Of a stretch of DNA of 64,000 nt, positions 35,831-45,576 are shown piece after piece. The DNA comes from Archaeoglobus sp. UBA234 (GTDB taxonomy: Archaea > Halobacteriota > Archaeoglobi > Archaeoglobales > Archaeoglobaceae): positions 69,259 to 133,258 of the forward strand of contig DACH01000016.1 of the NCBI GenBank assembly GCA_002494625.1, given 5' to 3'. Within the stretch, counting starts at the first letter, position 1, and every line of letters starts with the position of its first letter. The position numbers were made by a program, and so were the translations under genes. Under the pieces are notes generated by a model. That model was not told the origin of the DNA, searched no databases, and saw only the letters and a list, made by a program, of their open reading frames with translations.

Positions 35831-36529
35831 ATGCATCAGAAAAGATTATCTGCTCCAAAGACACTGAAAATTCCAAGAAAAACAGATAAATGGCTGGTTA
35901 AGATATCTCCAGGTCCACATGATGGGAGAGCCATGCCACTTCTTGTTCTTGTCAGGGATTTCCTTGGACTTGCAGATACTGCAAGGGAAGCGAGAAGGAT
36001 AATTTCAGCGGGAAAAATACTGGTTGACGGGAAACCCAGAAAGGACTACAAATTCCCTGTTGGACTCTTCGATGTAGTCAGCGTTCCCGATATAGAGAAG
36101 AGCTACAGAATTGTTTTCGATGAGAGGGGGAGATACATTCCAAAAGAGGTGGAGGATGCTGACAGGAAGATATACAAAATAACAGGAAAGGCCCTTCTGA
36201 AAGGTGGAAAGGTTCAGCTTAATCTCTTTGATGGAACGAACATAGTAGCAAGCAATGATTACTCTACAAAGGATAGCATTGTCCTTCAGATTCCTGAGAA
36301 AAAAATCCTCAATCATCTCAAATTTGAGGAAGGTGTGCTGGTTATGATTACTGGTGGCACACATGCTGGTGAAGTAGGTAGAATCAAAGACTATAAGATT
36401 GTGAGGGGCTCATCACCCAATCTCGTTACTGTTGAGGGAGGAAGTAGAGAAATTACAACAATTGAAGATTACATCTTCGTTGTTGGAGATAAGGAAGCAA
36501 AGGAGCCTGTAATAGACCTTGGAGTGTGA
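35831..36529 (+). CDS. rps4e: 30S ribosomal protein S4e (eS4)
   Basis: 232 residues from ATG 35831 after GAGGTGG. It contains an S4 RNA-binding domain (AREARRIISAGKILVDGKPRKDYKFPVG) and a C-terminal KOW (VMITGGTHAGEVGRIKDY). eS4 is found only in archaea and eukaryotes. Its place between L24 and L5 is the archaeal spc order. Confidence 0.96.
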   Translation: MHQKRLSAPKTLKIPRKTDKWLVKISPGPHDGRAMPLLVLVRDFLGLADTAREARRIISAGKILVDGKPRKDYKFPVGLFDVVSVPDIEKSYRIVFDERGRYIPKEVEDADRKIYKITGKALLKGGKVQLNLFDGTNIVASNDYSTKDSIVLQIPEKKILNHLKFEEGVLVMITGGTHAGEVGRIKDYKIVRGSSPNLVTVEGGSREITTIEDYIFVVGDKEAKEPVIDLGV

Positions 36530-36533
36530 GAGC

Positions 36534-37034
36534 ATGCCAGATATGAGAGAGCTCATGATAGACAAAGTTGTCATAAATATGGGTATTGGAACAAGTGGTG
36601 AGAGGTTGCAGAAAGCCTCTCAGCTCCTTGAAGAACTAACAGGACAGAAACCAACAACAACTTATGCTGAGAAAACAATAAAGAACTTCGGAATCAGAAA
36701 GGGCGAAGCAATAGGAGTAAAGGTCACTCTGAGAGGAGAGAAAGCAGATAAGTTCCTCAGGGATGCGCTCACGGTTGTTGAGAACAGGCTCAAAAGGAAG
36801 CAGGTGAATGCAGGAAATTTCTCCTTTGGAATTCATGAGCATATTGATCTGCCGGATGTAGAGTATGACCCTGATGTCGGTATTTACGGAATGGATGTGA
36901 ATGTATCTCTGAGAAGAAGGGGGTACAGAGTTAAGAGAAGAAGAATAGCCAGAGCAAAAATTGGTAAAAATCATCTTATCACGAAGGACGAGACTGTTGA
37001 GTTTTTGAAGAGCCTTGGGGTGGAGGTTGAGTGA
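36534..37034 (+). CDS. rpl5: 50S ribosomal protein L5 (uL5)
   Basis: 166 residues from ATG 36534; the longer frame from 36519 would overlap S4e. [16 protein letters not shown] and [26 protein letters not shown] are L5 signatures, with the P-site tRNA contact loop around [15 protein letters not shown]. It binds 5S rRNA with L18. Confidence 0.95.
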   Translation: MPDMRELMIDKVVINMGIGTSGERLQKASQLLEELTGQKPTTTYAEKTIKNFGIRKGEAIGVKVTLRGEKADKFLRDALTVVENRLKRKQVNAGNFSFGIHEHIDLPDVEYDPDVGIYGMDVNVSLRRRGYRVKRRRIARAKIGKNHLITKDETVEFLKSLGVEVE

Positions 37035-37035
37035 A

Positions 37036-37188
37036 ATGGAGAGAAGCGGTAAGATATTTGGCAGAGGGGCAAATGAATGCAGGAGATGTGGTAGAAAAGC
37101 TGGCTTGGTTAGAAAATACGGTCTTTATCTCTGCAGACAGTGTTTCAGAGAGATTGCCCCTGAACTCGGATTTAAAAAGTACTGGTAG
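37036..37188 (+). CDS. rps14: 30S ribosomal protein S14, zinc-binding type (uS14)
   Basis: 50 residues, shorter than the usual ORF cutoff. It starts 1 bp after the L5 stop. The zinc ribbon is [20 protein letters not shown] followed by RQC, giving the CxxC-x14-CxxC pattern of the zinc-binding S14/S29e type. The end, [14 protein letters not shown], is the archaeal C-terminus. It lies in the 3' domain of the small subunit head. Confidence 0.96.
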   Translation: MERSGKIFGRGANECRRCGRKAGLVRKYGLYLCRQCFREIAPELGFKKYW

Positions 37189-37197
37189 GTGAAGGTT

Positions 37198-37590
37198 ATG
37201 AGTCTTAGCGATACTCTTTCAAACACGATGATAGCTCTGAAGAACGCAGAAAGTGCAGGTTATGAAGTTTGCGAAGTCAGACCAGCCTCTAAACTGGTTG
37301 GTAATGTTCTCAGAGTCCTCAAAGAGCATGGTTATATAAAAGAATTTGAGTACATTGATGATAACAAGGGAGGGGCTTTTCGAATTACACTGATGAAGAG
37401 AATCAACGACTGTGGAGCTATAAGGCCCAGAATGAGTGTTAAGCATACTGAGTACGAGAAATTTGAGTCAAGATTTCTCCCGGGAAAGGACTTTGGAATA
37501 CTGGTGGTGTCAACGGTCGAGGGTGTAATGTCGCAGAAAGAGGCAATAGAGAAGGGGCTCGGCGGAGTTCTTCTTGCTTACATCTACTGA
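37198..37590 (+). CDS. rps8: 30S ribosomal protein S8 (uS8)
   Basis: 130 residues from ATG 37198 behind [28 protein letters not shown] at the start and the C-terminal [16 protein letters not shown] block (here [26 protein letters not shown]) are diagnostic. Primary binder of the 16S central domain and, in several archaea, a candidate operon autoregulator. Confidence 0.96.
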   Translation: MSLSDTLSNTMIALKNAESAGYEVCEVRPASKLVGNVLRVLKEHGYIKEFEYIDDNKGGAFRITLMKRINDCGAIRPRMSVKHTEYEKFESRFLPGKDFGILVVSTVEGVMSQKEAIEKGLGGVLLAYIY

Positions 37591-37600
37591 GGTGGTTGCG

Positions 37601-38140
37601 ATGGTTGAAGAGAGAGTCGTTGAAATTCCTGAAGGTGTAGAAGTGTCAGTAGAGGGAGACGATATTACAGGCTATATTCTGAAAGCTAAGGGTCCGAAAG
37701 GTGAGAATACAAGAAAGTTAAAGTTCAGAGGGATCTTGATCGAAAAGCAGGATTCGAAGATAAGAGTTTATTCCAGCGAGAGAAAGACCAGAATGAAGGC
37801 AATGGTTGGAACATTTGCTTCCCATATTAGAAACCTGATAAAGGGAGTATCTGAAGGATTTGAGTACAAGCTCAGGGTTGTTTACGCTCATTTCCCTGTA
37901 AAGGTTAGGGTGGAGGGAGATGAGGTTATAATAGAGAACTTTCTGGGAGAGAAATATCCCAGAAGATCGAAAATAGTTGGTAGAACACAGGTAAGAGTAG
38001 AGGGTAATGAGATAACAGTATCTGGTATAGACAAGGAAGAGTGCGGACAGACTGCTGCAAATCTTGAGCAGACAACGAGGATAAAGAACCTTGACCAGAG
38101 GATATTTCAGGATGGGATTTACATTGTGGAAAAGCCTTGA
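37601..38140 (+). CDS. rpl6: 50S ribosomal protein L6 (uL6)
   Basis: 179 residues from ATG 37601 after GAGGTGG; the longer frame overlaps S8. Two L6 repeats are present, and the C-terminal one has [45 protein letters not shown]. It supports the sarcin-ricin loop region. Confidence 0.95.
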   Translation: MVEERVVEIPEGVEVSVEGDDITGYILKAKGPKGENTRKLKFRGILIEKQDSKIRVYSSERKTRMKAMVGTFASHIRNLIKGVSEGFEYKLRVVYAHFPVKVRVEGDEVIIENFLGEKYPRRSKIVGRTQVRVEGNEITVSGIDKEECGQTAANLEQTTRIKNLDQRIFQDGIYIVEKP

Positions 38141-38152
38141 GGGGTGTCATGA

Positions 38153-38602
38153 ATGAGTGAAAATGCTGAAAGAAATACGAATGTAAACGATGCTCAAATC
38201 ACACCAAAACCTGAGCTCTCGGAAGGAATAAGGAGACTTCTAAGAGTCAGGTTCAGACAGAAATTGAAAAAGCCTGAATTCAGAAGGTATGAGTCTCATA
38301 AAAAGCTCAGGTTGAGAAACAAAAGCTGGAGAAGACCCAGAGGAATGGATAATAAAATGAGAAAGAGAATAGCAGGTAAAAAGCCTGTAATGGTGGGTTT
38401 TGGCTCTCCAAGAGAAGTGAGAGGTTACCATCCCAGTGGTTTTCAGGAAGTGCTTGTAAGAAACATAAAAGAGCTTGATGGGGTAGATGCATCAACTCAG
38501 GCAGTTAGAATAGCATCAACTGTTGGACTGAGGAAGAGACTTGCGATTGAAGATAAAGCGAGAGAAATGGGAATCAGAATATTAAATCCAGTTCAAAGGT
38601 GA
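38153..38602 (+). CDS. rpl32e: 50S ribosomal protein L32e (eL32)
   Basis: 149 residues. The core [30 protein letters not shown] and [23 protein letters not shown] are typical. An N-terminal region of about 35 residues ([18 protein letters not shown]) lacks obvious conservation and is probably a flexible tail. Present only in archaea and eukaryotes. Confidence 0.95.
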   Translation: MSENAERNTNVNDAQITPKPELSEGIRRLLRVRFRQKLKKPEFRRYESHKKLRLRNKSWRRPRGMDNKMRKRIAGKKPVMVGFGSPREVRGYHPSGFQEVLVRNIKELDGVDASTQAVRIASTVGLRKRLAIEDKAREMGIRILNPVQR

Positions 38603-38606
38603 AAAC

Positions 38607-39065
38607 ATGAATTTGAAACTTCAGAGGAGACTTGCAGCTGAAATATTGAAGTGTGGAGAAAATGCAGTCTGGATGGACCCTGATGAACTTGAAACCATTG
38701 CAGAGGCTGTAACAAAGGATGACATCAGGAGCCTAATTGAAGACGGAATGATCAAAAGAAAGCCTGTTAAGGGGGTCAGCAGAGGTAGGGCGAGAGTAAG
38801 GGCGATACAGAGAAGAAAGGGTAGAAGAAGAGGGCATGGAAGGAGAAAAGGCAGGAAAACTGCAAGAATGCCGAGAAAGAGGAAATGGATAATGAAAATA
38901 AGAGCCCTCAGGAAAAGATTGAGAGAGCTTAGAGACTCAGGAAAGCTTGAAAGGAGAGTTTACAGGATGCTTTACAGAAAGGCAAAGGGTGGAGAGTTTA
39001 GGAGCGTCTCACATCTTGAATCATATATTGAATCTAACAAACTTATGATTGGGGATGAAAGCTGA
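38607..39065 (+). CDS. rpl19e: 50S ribosomal protein L19e (eL19)
   Basis: 152 residues, very basic. [43 protein letters not shown] forms the globular head. The long RG/RK-rich middle and C-terminal helix ([19 protein letters not shown]) reaches across to the small subunit. Confidence 0.96.
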   Translation: MNLKLQRRLAAEILKCGENAVWMDPDELETIAEAVTKDDIRSLIEDGMIKRKPVKGVSRGRARVRAIQRRKGRRRGHGRRKGRKTARMPRKRKWIMKIRALRKRLRELRDSGKLERRVYRMLYRKAKGGEFRSVSHLESYIESNKLMIGDES

Positions 39066-39074
39066 GGTGATTGA

Positions 39075-39638
39075 ATGGCAAAAGGACCGCGTTACAGGGT
39101 TCCATACAGAAGAAGAAGAGAAGGTAAAACAAATTACAGAAAAAGATTGAAGCTTCTTGTATCAAGAAAGCCGAGACTGGTTGTCAGGATAACAAATAGG
39201 AGAATAATAACACAGATAGCAGAATATACTCCAAAAGGAGACAGAATTCTTGCATCGGCTGATTCGATCATGCTCCAAAAAGTTGGTTACAAGGGAGACC
39301 TGAACAACACACCAGCAGCATATCTTACAGGATTGCTGATTGGTAAAAAAGCCCTTGAGGCGGGAATCAGTGAGGCAGTTTTTGACATTGGACTAAAAAC
39401 ACCAACGAAAGGATCCAGAGTTTTTGCAGTACTCAAAGGAGCAATTGATGCAGGACTCAGTGTTCCACACTCTGAGGACATCTTTCCAGATGACTCAAGA
39501 ATTCGAGGAGAACACATTGCAGAATATTATGAAAAGGCTGGAGGTTTCAGTGAATATGAGAAAAGAGGGTTGAAACCCTCGGAACTTCCTGATCATGTTG
39601 ATGAGATAAAATCAAAGATAATGGAGATGGTTGAATGA
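39075..39638 (+). CDS. rpl18: 50S ribosomal protein L18 (uL18)
   Basis: 187 residues. [33 protein letters not shown] is the 5S rRNA-binding start, followed by [17 protein letters not shown] and [26 protein letters not shown], the archaeal/eukaryal L5-like extension. It overlaps the S5 start by 4 bp. Confidence 0.96.
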   Translation: MAKGPRYRVPYRRRREGKTNYRKRLKLLVSRKPRLVVRITNRRIITQIAEYTPKGDRILASADSIMLQKVGYKGDLNNTPAAYLTGLLIGKKALEAGISEAVFDIGLKTPTKGSRVFAVLKGAIDAGLSVPHSEDIFPDDSRIRGEHIAEYYEKAGGFSEYEKRGLKPSELPDHVDEIKSKIMEMVE

Positions 39639-40234
39639 ATGTCACGGAGTGGGTTCCAAAAACGAGACTCGGAAAGCTTGTTGCAGAGGAGAAAATAAGA
39701 TCAATTGATGAGGCAATTGCCAGTGGACTCCCTCTGAAAGAGCCTGAAATAGTGGATGTTCTCCTTCCGGAACTTGAAGATGAGGTTCTTGAAATAAATC
39801 TAGTTCAGAGAATGACAGACAGCGGGAGAAGGACCAATTTCAGGGTTACAGCTATTGTTGGTAATAGAGACGGTTATGTGGGTATAGGGACCGGGAAAGC
39901 CTCACAGGTCGCTCCTGCAATTCAGAAAGCCATAACAGATGCAAAACTCAATATATTCAAAGTAAACAGAGGCTGTGGTTCTTGGGAGTGTGGATGTGGA
40001 GGAGATCACTCTATTCCCTTCAAGGTTACAGGAAGTGCTGGAAGTGTTAGAGTAACGCTGATACCTGGTCCAAAAGGACTCGGGCTTGTGGCAGGAGATG
40101 TCGCCAGAAAGGTTCTTGAACTTGCTGGAGTGAGTGATGTTTGGACATTCACCAAAGGAAACACAAGAACCACTGTAAACTTTGCAAAGGCAACCTTTGA
40201 AGCTTTGAAGAGAACAATGTACATGAAGAGGTGA
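39635..40234 (+). CDS. rps5: 30S ribosomal protein S5 (uS5)
   Basis: 199 residues. [40 protein letters not shown] is the dsRNA-binding-like N-domain, and [33 protein letters not shown] the C-domain. A cysteine pair in GSWECGC is characteristic of the archaeal protein. It is involved in decoding fidelity. Confidence 0.97.
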   Translation: MNVTEWVPKTRLGKLVAEEKIRSIDEAIASGLPLKEPEIVDVLLPELEDEVLEINLVQRMTDSGRRTNFRVTAIVGNRDGYVGIGTGKASQVAPAIQKAITDAKLNIFKVNRGCGSWECGCGGDHSIPFKVTGSAGSVRVTLIPGPKGLGLVAGDVARKVLELAGVSDVWTFTKGNTRTTVNFAKATFEALKRTMYMKR

Positions 40235-40239
40235 GGGTT

Positions 40240-40698
40240 ATGAGGTACTATGCTGTGGTAAGGCTTAGAGGCAGGCACGATATTCATAGGAGAATAAGAG
40301 ACACACTCAAAATGCTGAGGCTCCATAAGAAATATCACTGCGTCCTTATTCCTGAAAATGAATCTTACATGGGTATGCTTCAGAAAGTAAAGGATTATGT
40401 TGCCTATGGAGAAATTAATGCTGAGGTACTTGCTGAGCTTATAAGGAAAAGAGCAAGACTCGCAGGAAACAGAAGAGTTACTGAAGAATATGTTAAAGAG
40501 AAGACCGGTATGGGTATAGAAGAGTTTGCAAAAGCAGTACTTGATGGAAAGGCAAAGCTCTCAGACATTGAGATCAAGCCAGTATTCAGACTTCACCCTC
40601 CCAGAGGTGGTTTGAAGAATATAAAGTGGCACTATCCGCTTGGAGAGCTGGGATACCAAGGTGAGAACATAAACAGCCTTCTCTATAAAATGAGGTAA
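40240..40698 (+). CDS. rpl30: 50S ribosomal protein L30 (uL30)
   Basis: 152 residues from ATG 40240 after GAGGTGA. YYAVVRLRGRHDIHRRIRDTLKMLRLHKKYHCVLI is the bacterial-like L30 core. The C-terminal two-thirds (RLHPPRGGLKNIKWHYPLGELGY) is the archaeal/eukaryal L7-type extension. Confidence 0.95.
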   Translation: MRYYAVVRLRGRHDIHRRIRDTLKMLRLHKKYHCVLIPENESYMGMLQKVKDYVAYGEINAEVLAELIRKRARLAGNRRVTEEYVKEKTGMGIEEFAKAVLDGKAKLSDIEIKPVFRLHPPRGGLKNIKWHYPLGELGYQGENINSLLYKMR

Positions 40699-40719
40699 TG
40701 AGTTGTTAGAGGTGGTTTA

Positions 40720-41241
40720 ATGCCTAAGAAAAGATTGAAGAAAATCAGAGGAAGCAGAACCTGTGGTGGAGGTTCACACAAGAACAGAAGGGGCAGAGGT
40801 AACAGAGGCGGCTCAGGAAATGCAGGTTCTCTGAAACACAAATATATCAGGACGATAAAGGAGGGCTACGAGATAGGAAAGCACGGATTCAGAAGACCTG
40901 AAAACATAAAAACAGAGTACAAATTAAAAAAGGACCTGATTGAGACACTGAGGGATTTGAGGAGTGATGGGAAGCTTGACAGCTATACTTACAAGTTTTT
41001 GAAATCAAGACCTGAGCTGAATGTTGGTGACCTTGATTTTATAATTGAGAAACTCTCACAACAGGGACTGGCAGAGGTTGAAGAGGGTGTTTTCTCGATT
41101 GATCTTGGTGAAATTGGATACTACAAACTTCTCGGAAGTGGGACTGTTACAAAGAAGATGAATGTGAAAGTAGAATATGCCACATCTCTTGCGGTGAGAA
41201 AAATAGAGGAAGCAGGGGGGTCAGTAGAGCAGAGTGTTTGA
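40720..41241 (+). CDS. rpl15: 50S ribosomal protein L15 (uL15)
   Basis: 173 residues. The glycine/arginine-rich N-terminus (KIRGSRTCGGGSHKNRRGRGNRGGSGNAGS) is archetypal. The middle EYKLKKDLIETLRDLRSDGKLD and the C-terminal DLGEIGYYKLLGSGTVTKKMNVKVE follow. Last ribosomal protein gene of the run; a 160-bp gap separates it from secY. Confidence 0.95.
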   Translation: MPKKRLKKIRGSRTCGGGSHKNRRGRGNRGGSGNAGSLKHKYIRTIKEGYEIGKHGFRRPENIKTEYKLKKDLIETLRDLRSDGKLDSYTYKFLKSRPELNVGDLDFIIEKLSQQGLAEVEEGVFSIDLGEIGYYKLLGSGTVTKKMNVKVEYATSLAVRKIEEAGGSVEQSV

Positions 41242-41402
41242 TCCTCTATATTTTATTCCTGAAATGGTTGGATTCAGCCTTACAGAATGGTTTTTATACC
41301 AATCCTCACACACCTCATAAAACTAAAAGAACGATTAAAGGGATGGAATGATTGAAAACTGTAAAAAATCCGGATCATAAAAGAAGGTAACAGGTGAAAG
41401 TA
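41242..41402 (+). promoter_or_regulatory. Gap before secY with possible TATA box
   Basis: The gap holds GGTTTTTATACC (41288-41299), a good TATA candidate about 105 nt before the secY start, so secY may have a second promoter with a leader of about 80 nt. T-rich CTATATTTTATTCC just after the L15 stop could be a partial terminator. No gene is seen. Confidence 0.4.
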
Positions 41403-42878
41403 ATGGTTGATCATGTGCTTAGAGCTTTACAGCCTTATTTCGAGAGAATACCGAGTGTAGAGAGGCCTACAGGACATGTCCCTTTCAGGTCAAAATTCTC
41501 GTGGACAGTTGGAATTCTACTTCTTTACTTTTTCCTTGCAAGTGTCCCTGTTTTTGGACTATCTCCCGATTCAATAGATCTCTTTGAGCAGTACAGAGCC
41601 TTTTTTGCTGGTGCAACTGGTTCGATTTTAACTCTCGGTATAGGCCCAATTGTTACAGCTTCAATTATCCTCCAGCTTCTTGTAGGGGCTGGCATTATAA
41701 AGCTCGACTTGACGAATCCCGAGGATAGAGCAGTATATCAGGATTTCCAGAGATTCCTTGTGTTTGTGATGATAGTTGTTGAAGCTCTTCCGCAAATCCT
41801 GGGAGGTTTTCTTAAACCTAACCTTGACATTGCAACATCCCTTGGAGTTTCTCCGGGCTTTTTGAGCGGATTGATATTTCTTCAGCTTTTCATAGGTGGT
41901 GTGCTTATAGTTTATATGGATGAAGTCGTCTCGAAGTGGGGTATAGGAAGTGGAGTTTCCCTTTTCATTCTTGCCGGAATATCTCAGTCTATAATTATAG
42001 GTCTTTTCAACTGGATATCTCCAACCGGGGAAATGCCTCCCGGGATACTTCCAAGATGGATATGGATTGCACAGAACATTCCTGCAGAGCAACTGCTTAC
42101 TTTCTCCGGGATGAGCTATCTATTGTTGCAGGGAGGTATTCTTGCCCTTATTACGACCATAATCATTATCTTTCTGGTCGTTTTTGCAGAGGGTACAAGA
42201 GTTGAAATCCCGCTTGCCCATTCTCTTGTCAGAGGTGCCAGAGGTAAGTTTCCGATAAAACTGATATATGCAAGTGTTCTGCCAATGATCTTCGTGAGAG
42301 CGCTGCAGGCAAACTTTCAGATTCTTGGTATGATTCTTTACAACAACGGGATAACAATATTTGGCGAGTATGTAGACAATAAGCCAATAAATGGTTTGAT
42401 GTATTTCATCTCACCTATACGAAGTCCCTATGACTGGATACCATCTCTTGTAAAGCAGAATCCATACTTCGCAGATCTCCCTGTGTGGGCAATAGGACTA
42501 CATCTAATAGTAGATGCTGTAATTCTGGTCGCAGGTGGTATTTTATTCGCAATATTCTGGGTACAGACAAGTGGAATGGATGCAAAAACTGTGGCAAACC
42601 AGATTGCGAGAAGTGGAATGCAGGTTCCCGGGTTCAGGAAGAATCCACAGACTCTCTTAAGGGTTTTGAACAGGTATATTCCAAAGGTAACGGTTCTCGG
42701 TGGAGCAGCAATAGGCGTTCTAACACTAATCGCCAACATGCTTGGGACTGTCGGAAATGTCAGTGGAACAGGACTCCTCCTTGCTGTGAGTATCGCCTAT
42801 AGACTTTATGAAGATCTTGCAAAGGAGCAGATGACAGAAATGCACCCGATGCTCAGAAGATTCCTTGGTGAGGAGTGA
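41403..42878 (+). CDS. secY: Preprotein translocase subunit SecY
   Basis: 491 residues from ATG 41403 after AGGTGAAAG. Ten TM segments are recognisable. The plug region is near GPIVTASIILQLLVGAGII, and the cytosolic ribosome/SecA-type loops follow TM6 and TM8. The N-terminus RALQPYFERIPSVERPTGHVPFRSKFSWT is the archaeal form. It is the channel subunit for secretion of substrates such as AglB targets. Confidence 0.97.
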   Translation: MVDHVLRALQPYFERIPSVERPTGHVPFRSKFSWTVGILLLYFFLASVPVFGLSPDSIDLFEQYRAFFAGATGSILTLGIGPIVTASIILQLLVGAGIIKLDLTNPEDRAVYQDFQRFLVFVMIVVEALPQILGGFLKPNLDIATSLGVSPGFLSGLIFLQLFIGGVLIVYMDEVVSKWGIGSGVSLFILAGISQSIIIGLFNWISPTGEMPPGILPRWIWIAQNIPAEQLLTFSGMSYLLLQGGILALITTIIIIFLVVFAEGTRVEIPLAHSLVRGARGKFPIKLIYASVLPMIFVRALQANFQILGMILYNNGITIFGEYVDNKPINGLMYFISPIRSPYDWIPSLVKQNPYFADLPVWAIGLHLIVDAVILVAGGILFAIFWVQTSGMDAKTVANQIARSGMQVPGFRKNPQTLLRVLNRYIPKVTVLGGAAIGVLTLIANMLGTVGNVSGTGLLLAVSIAYRLYEDLAKEQMTEMHPMLRRFLGEE

Positions 42879-42884
42879 TAAGAC

Positions 42885-43466
42885 ATGCCAAAGAGATTTA
42901 TTTCAAGGTTTTTTTTGAGTCTTGGGATTGTTTTCTTCGTAGGCATACTGATAAGCGATAGTTTCAGAAAGGAACTTGCAAACCTCGTAGCACCTTTTCT
43001 CGATCCACTGGCTGAAGCCCTTCCGGTATATCAGGTCATTCTTGTACTGGCAATAATAACTGCATCCTATTCAACTCTGATTCAGAAATTTACCGTGGAT
43101 ACAAAGAAACTCAAGGAGATACAGAAAAAGGTCATGGAATTCCAGAAAGAATACATGGAGGCTACAAAACAGGACAACAAATTTAAGCTGAAACAAATGG
43201 AAGAGCAGAAAGCGGAGATCCAGCAGATGCAGAGTGAAATGATGGGGATGCAGTTTAAGCCGATGTTTTATACAATGGTAGTCACTCTCCCCATTTTTAT
43301 GTGGCTGTACGCACTAACAAAAAGTGAGAATATGGTAATTACCGTTCCATTTTCAGGGCAGATCCACATTGCAGATCCTGTTCTCTTCTTTCCCTGGTGG
43401 ATCGTCTGGTATTTACTTTGTTCAATCGCTGTTGGGCAAATCATTCGAAAACTTGCCAAAATGTAG
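42885..43466 (+). CDS. DUF106/YidC-like (Ylp1, Oxa1 superfamily) membrane insertase
   Basis: 193 residues. Three TM segments (about 8-27, 45-63, 130-150) plus a final hydrophobic stretch (165-187) enclose a long cytosolic coiled-coil hairpin (KKLKEIQKKVMEFQKEYMEATKQDNKFKLKQMEEQKAEIQQMQSEM). This is the layout of archaeal DUF106 proteins, related to YidC, Oxa1, Get1 and EMC3, which help to insert membrane proteins. Its place just after secY is conserved in many archaea. Adenylate kinase, often found here, is absent. Confidence 0.85.
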   Translation: MPKRFISRFFLSLGIVFFVGILISDSFRKELANLVAPFLDPLAEALPVYQVILVLAIITASYSTLIQKFTVDTKKLKEIQKKVMEFQKEYMEATKQDNKFKLKQMEEQKAEIQQMQSEMMGMQFKPMFYTMVVTLPIFMWLYALTKSENMVITVPFSGQIHIADPVLFFPWWIVWYLLCSIAVGQIIRKLAKM

Positions 43467-43532
43467 CTTTTAAGTTGAAAACTTTAAAAAAGATAGCTTT
43501 AAAAATTATTAAGCCCATATAAAGGAGATAAC

Positions 43533-44108
43533 ATGGCGAGCGCGGGGAAATCAGAGGATCAAAATTCAGGAAAGATTGACGGGTTAAAGATAACAATCTC
43601 AGGTCCTCCAGGTAGTGGAACAACAACTGTTGCGCGCATTCTGGCTGAAAAGCTGAATCTACCACTCATCTCTGCTGGAGATATGTTCAGAAAACTTGCA
43701 AGAGAGAGGGGAATGACTCTCGACGAATTTGGAAGGTATGCAGATTCTAATCCTGAAATAGACATGCTTATAGACAGAACACAGAAACAGGAAGCAGATG
43801 CTAAAAGGGAGTGTGTTGTGGAGGGAAGACTTTCAGGCTGGATGGTGGATAATGCAACTCTTAAAATCCTGATTTTTGCCAGTGATGATGTGAGATACAG
43901 AAGAATTGCGGACAGAGAGAGAAAAACCTTTAAAGTAGCTAAAGCGGAGACTGAATTAAGAGAAAAAATAGAAAAAGAGAGATACAGGAAATACTATGAT
44001 ATAGACATCGATGACTGGAGTATATATGATTTAATTATCAACTCAGGGCTCTTCACTCCTGAAAAGATTGTCGAGATAATTCTTACAGCCTTAGACAGTG
44101 AGCTGTAG
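43533..44108 (+). CDS. cmk: Cytidylate kinase, archaeal type
   Basis: 191 residues. The P-loop GPPGSGTTTVARILAEKL is preceded by an 18-residue polar extension (ASAGKSEDQNSGKIDGLK). SAGDMFRKLARERGMTLDEF is the NMP-binding region, and ADRERK-like RIADRERKTF with the YRKYYDIDIDDWSIYDLIINS end matches archaeal CMP kinases. It phosphorylates CMP/dCMP. TATA-like GCTTTAAAAATT lies about 30 nt upstream. Confidence 0.92.
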   Translation: MASAGKSEDQNSGKIDGLKITISGPPGSGTTTVARILAEKLNLPLISAGDMFRKLARERGMTLDEFGRYADSNPEIDMLIDRTQKQEADAKRECVVEGRLSGWMVDNATLKILIFASDDVRYRRIADRERKTFKVAKAETELREKIEKERYRKYYDIDIDDWSIYDLIINSGLFTPEKIVEIILTALDSEL

Positions 44109-44123
44109 TCTGCGAGGGATTTT

Positions 44124-45101
44124 ATGAAAGAAAAAAGAAATATGCTTACGAAGGAGGAAGCCTCTACTGATGAAAGCTATGGTTTTTATCCTTTTAATCG
44201 TCCGATTGAGGAGTACATAAAGAATGGGGTTGTTTGCATAGACAAGCCATCAGGTCCAACGAGTCATGAAGTTGTGGTATGGGTGAGGAAAATTCTTGGT
44301 GTTAACAAAACCGGTCATGCAGGCACTCTTGATCCAAGAGTGACGGGAGTTCTACCTGTTCTCATTGAAAACGCCACAAAACTTGTTAAATTTCTTCAGA
44401 CTTCGGGTAAGGAGTATGTAGGCATTCTTCGTCTCCATGGAGATGTTGATGAGAAGAAAATTCACGAAGTTTTCAACCTATTCAAGGGGAAAATATTTCA
44501 GAGACCCCCAATGAAGTCGGCTGTCAAAAAGAGGATTAGAATAAGGGAAATTTACTATTCTGAGATTCTTGAAATAGATGGAAGGGATGTTCTTTTTAAG
44601 GTGAAAACTGAGGCTGGGACTTATATAAGAAAGTTATGCACGGATATTGGAGAAGTCATAGGAACAGGAGCTCACATGCAGGAGTTGAGGAGAATTCGAA
44701 CAGGGGTTTTTGATGAGAACTCAACATTTACGCTTCAGGAGCTTTCAGATGCATTCAAAATATTTAAAGAAACGGGAGATGAAACTTTTCTGAGGGAGAT
44801 AGTAAAACCCATGGAACTTTCAGTTGCGACTCTCAAAAAAGTAGTTGTAAAGGATACTGCAGTAGACGCACTATGTCACGGAGCAGATTTATCTGCAAGA
44901 GGAATATGCTATATAGAAGAGAATATAAATCCAGGAGATGTTGTAGCTATCTTTACACTGAAAAATGAGATTGTTGCACTGGGAAAAGCTCTTGTAACCT
45001 CTGATGAAATGCAAAAGGCGAAAAGTGGAATCATGGTTGAAACAAATAGGGTTATAATGGATAGAGGGCTGTATCCGAAATCTTGGAAGACAGAGAAATA
45101 A
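44124..45101 (+). CDS. cbf5: tRNA/rRNA pseudouridine synthase Cbf5 (dyskerin homologue)
   Basis: 325 residues. The TruB catalytic domain contains the aspartate in GHAGTLDPRVTGVLPV; KTEAGTYIRKLCTDIGEVIGTGAHMQELRRIRTG completes the active site. The C-terminal PUA domain (about 245-320) reads KKVVVKDTAVDALCHGADLSARGI. It is the enzyme of H/ACA guide RNPs and also makes tRNA psi55. In other archaea L14e lies between cmk and cbf5; here only 15 bp separate them. Confidence 0.95.
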   Translation: MKEKRNMLTKEEASTDESYGFYPFNRPIEEYIKNGVVCIDKPSGPTSHEVVVWVRKILGVNKTGHAGTLDPRVTGVLPVLIENATKLVKFLQTSGKEYVGILRLHGDVDEKKIHEVFNLFKGKIFQRPPMKSAVKKRIRIREIYYSEILEIDGRDVLFKVKTEAGTYIRKLCTDIGEVIGTGAHMQELRRIRTGVFDENSTFTLQELSDAFKIFKETGDETFLREIVKPMELSVATLKKVVVKDTAVDALCHGADLSARGICYIEENINPGDVVAIFTLKNEIVALGKALVTSDEMQKAKSGIMVETNRVIMDRGLYPKSWKTEK

Positions 45102-45156
45102 ATAGAAAAGTTTTTGTTTTTGTCAGCCAACTAAGAAATCCTTCAGGTGGTGTGGA

Positions 45157-45510
45157 TTGGCAAGGATACTGATTGTTGATGACGAGGAAGCTATTAGGGA
45201 TATACTCAAAATATTCCTTGGACTCAGACATACATATTTTGATGCCCGTGATGGGGTTGAAGCAGTTGAAGTTTATAAAAGAGAGAAACCAGATATTGTA
45301 ATAATGGATATCAGGATGCCAAGGATGAGTGGAATCGAGGCTATTAAAAAGATTAAGGAGGTAAATCCTGAAGCAAAGGTCATCGTTCTTACAGCCTTTG
45401 CAGCTGGGAGAAAAGAGGAAATTTTAAAAGCTGGTGCAGATAAAATTCTTGAAAAACCCCTCAGAAAATCAAGAATTGTTGGAGCAGTTGAGGAATTCTT
45501 GGGAAAATAG
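45157..45510 (+). CDS. Stand-alone response regulator receiver protein
   Basis: 117 residues, a single REC domain. The acidic pocket is VDDEEA, the phosphoacceptor aspartate is in IVIMDIRMP (near residue 51), the switch Thr in VLTAFAAG, and the lysine in LEKPLRK. There is no output domain. It starts with TTG after AGGTGGTG. No kinase is adjacent, so its partner is unknown. Confidence 0.92.
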   Translation: MARILIVDDEEAIRDILKIFLGLRHTYFDARDGVEAVEVYKREKPDIVIMDIRMPRMSGIEAIKKIKEVNPEAKVIVLTAFAAGRKEEILKAGADKILEKPLRKSRIVGAVEEFLGK

Positions 45511-45576
45511 AATTCTGGAATGATAAATTTAATGATAAATCGCAAATTTTATTATTGTTCAGAATATCCTTCAATT

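Noticed and set aside
29873..41241. Many antisense ORFs of 60-200 codons over ribosomal genes
   Set aside because: All are shadows of conserved ribosomal protein genes and lack ribosome sites or recognisable domains.
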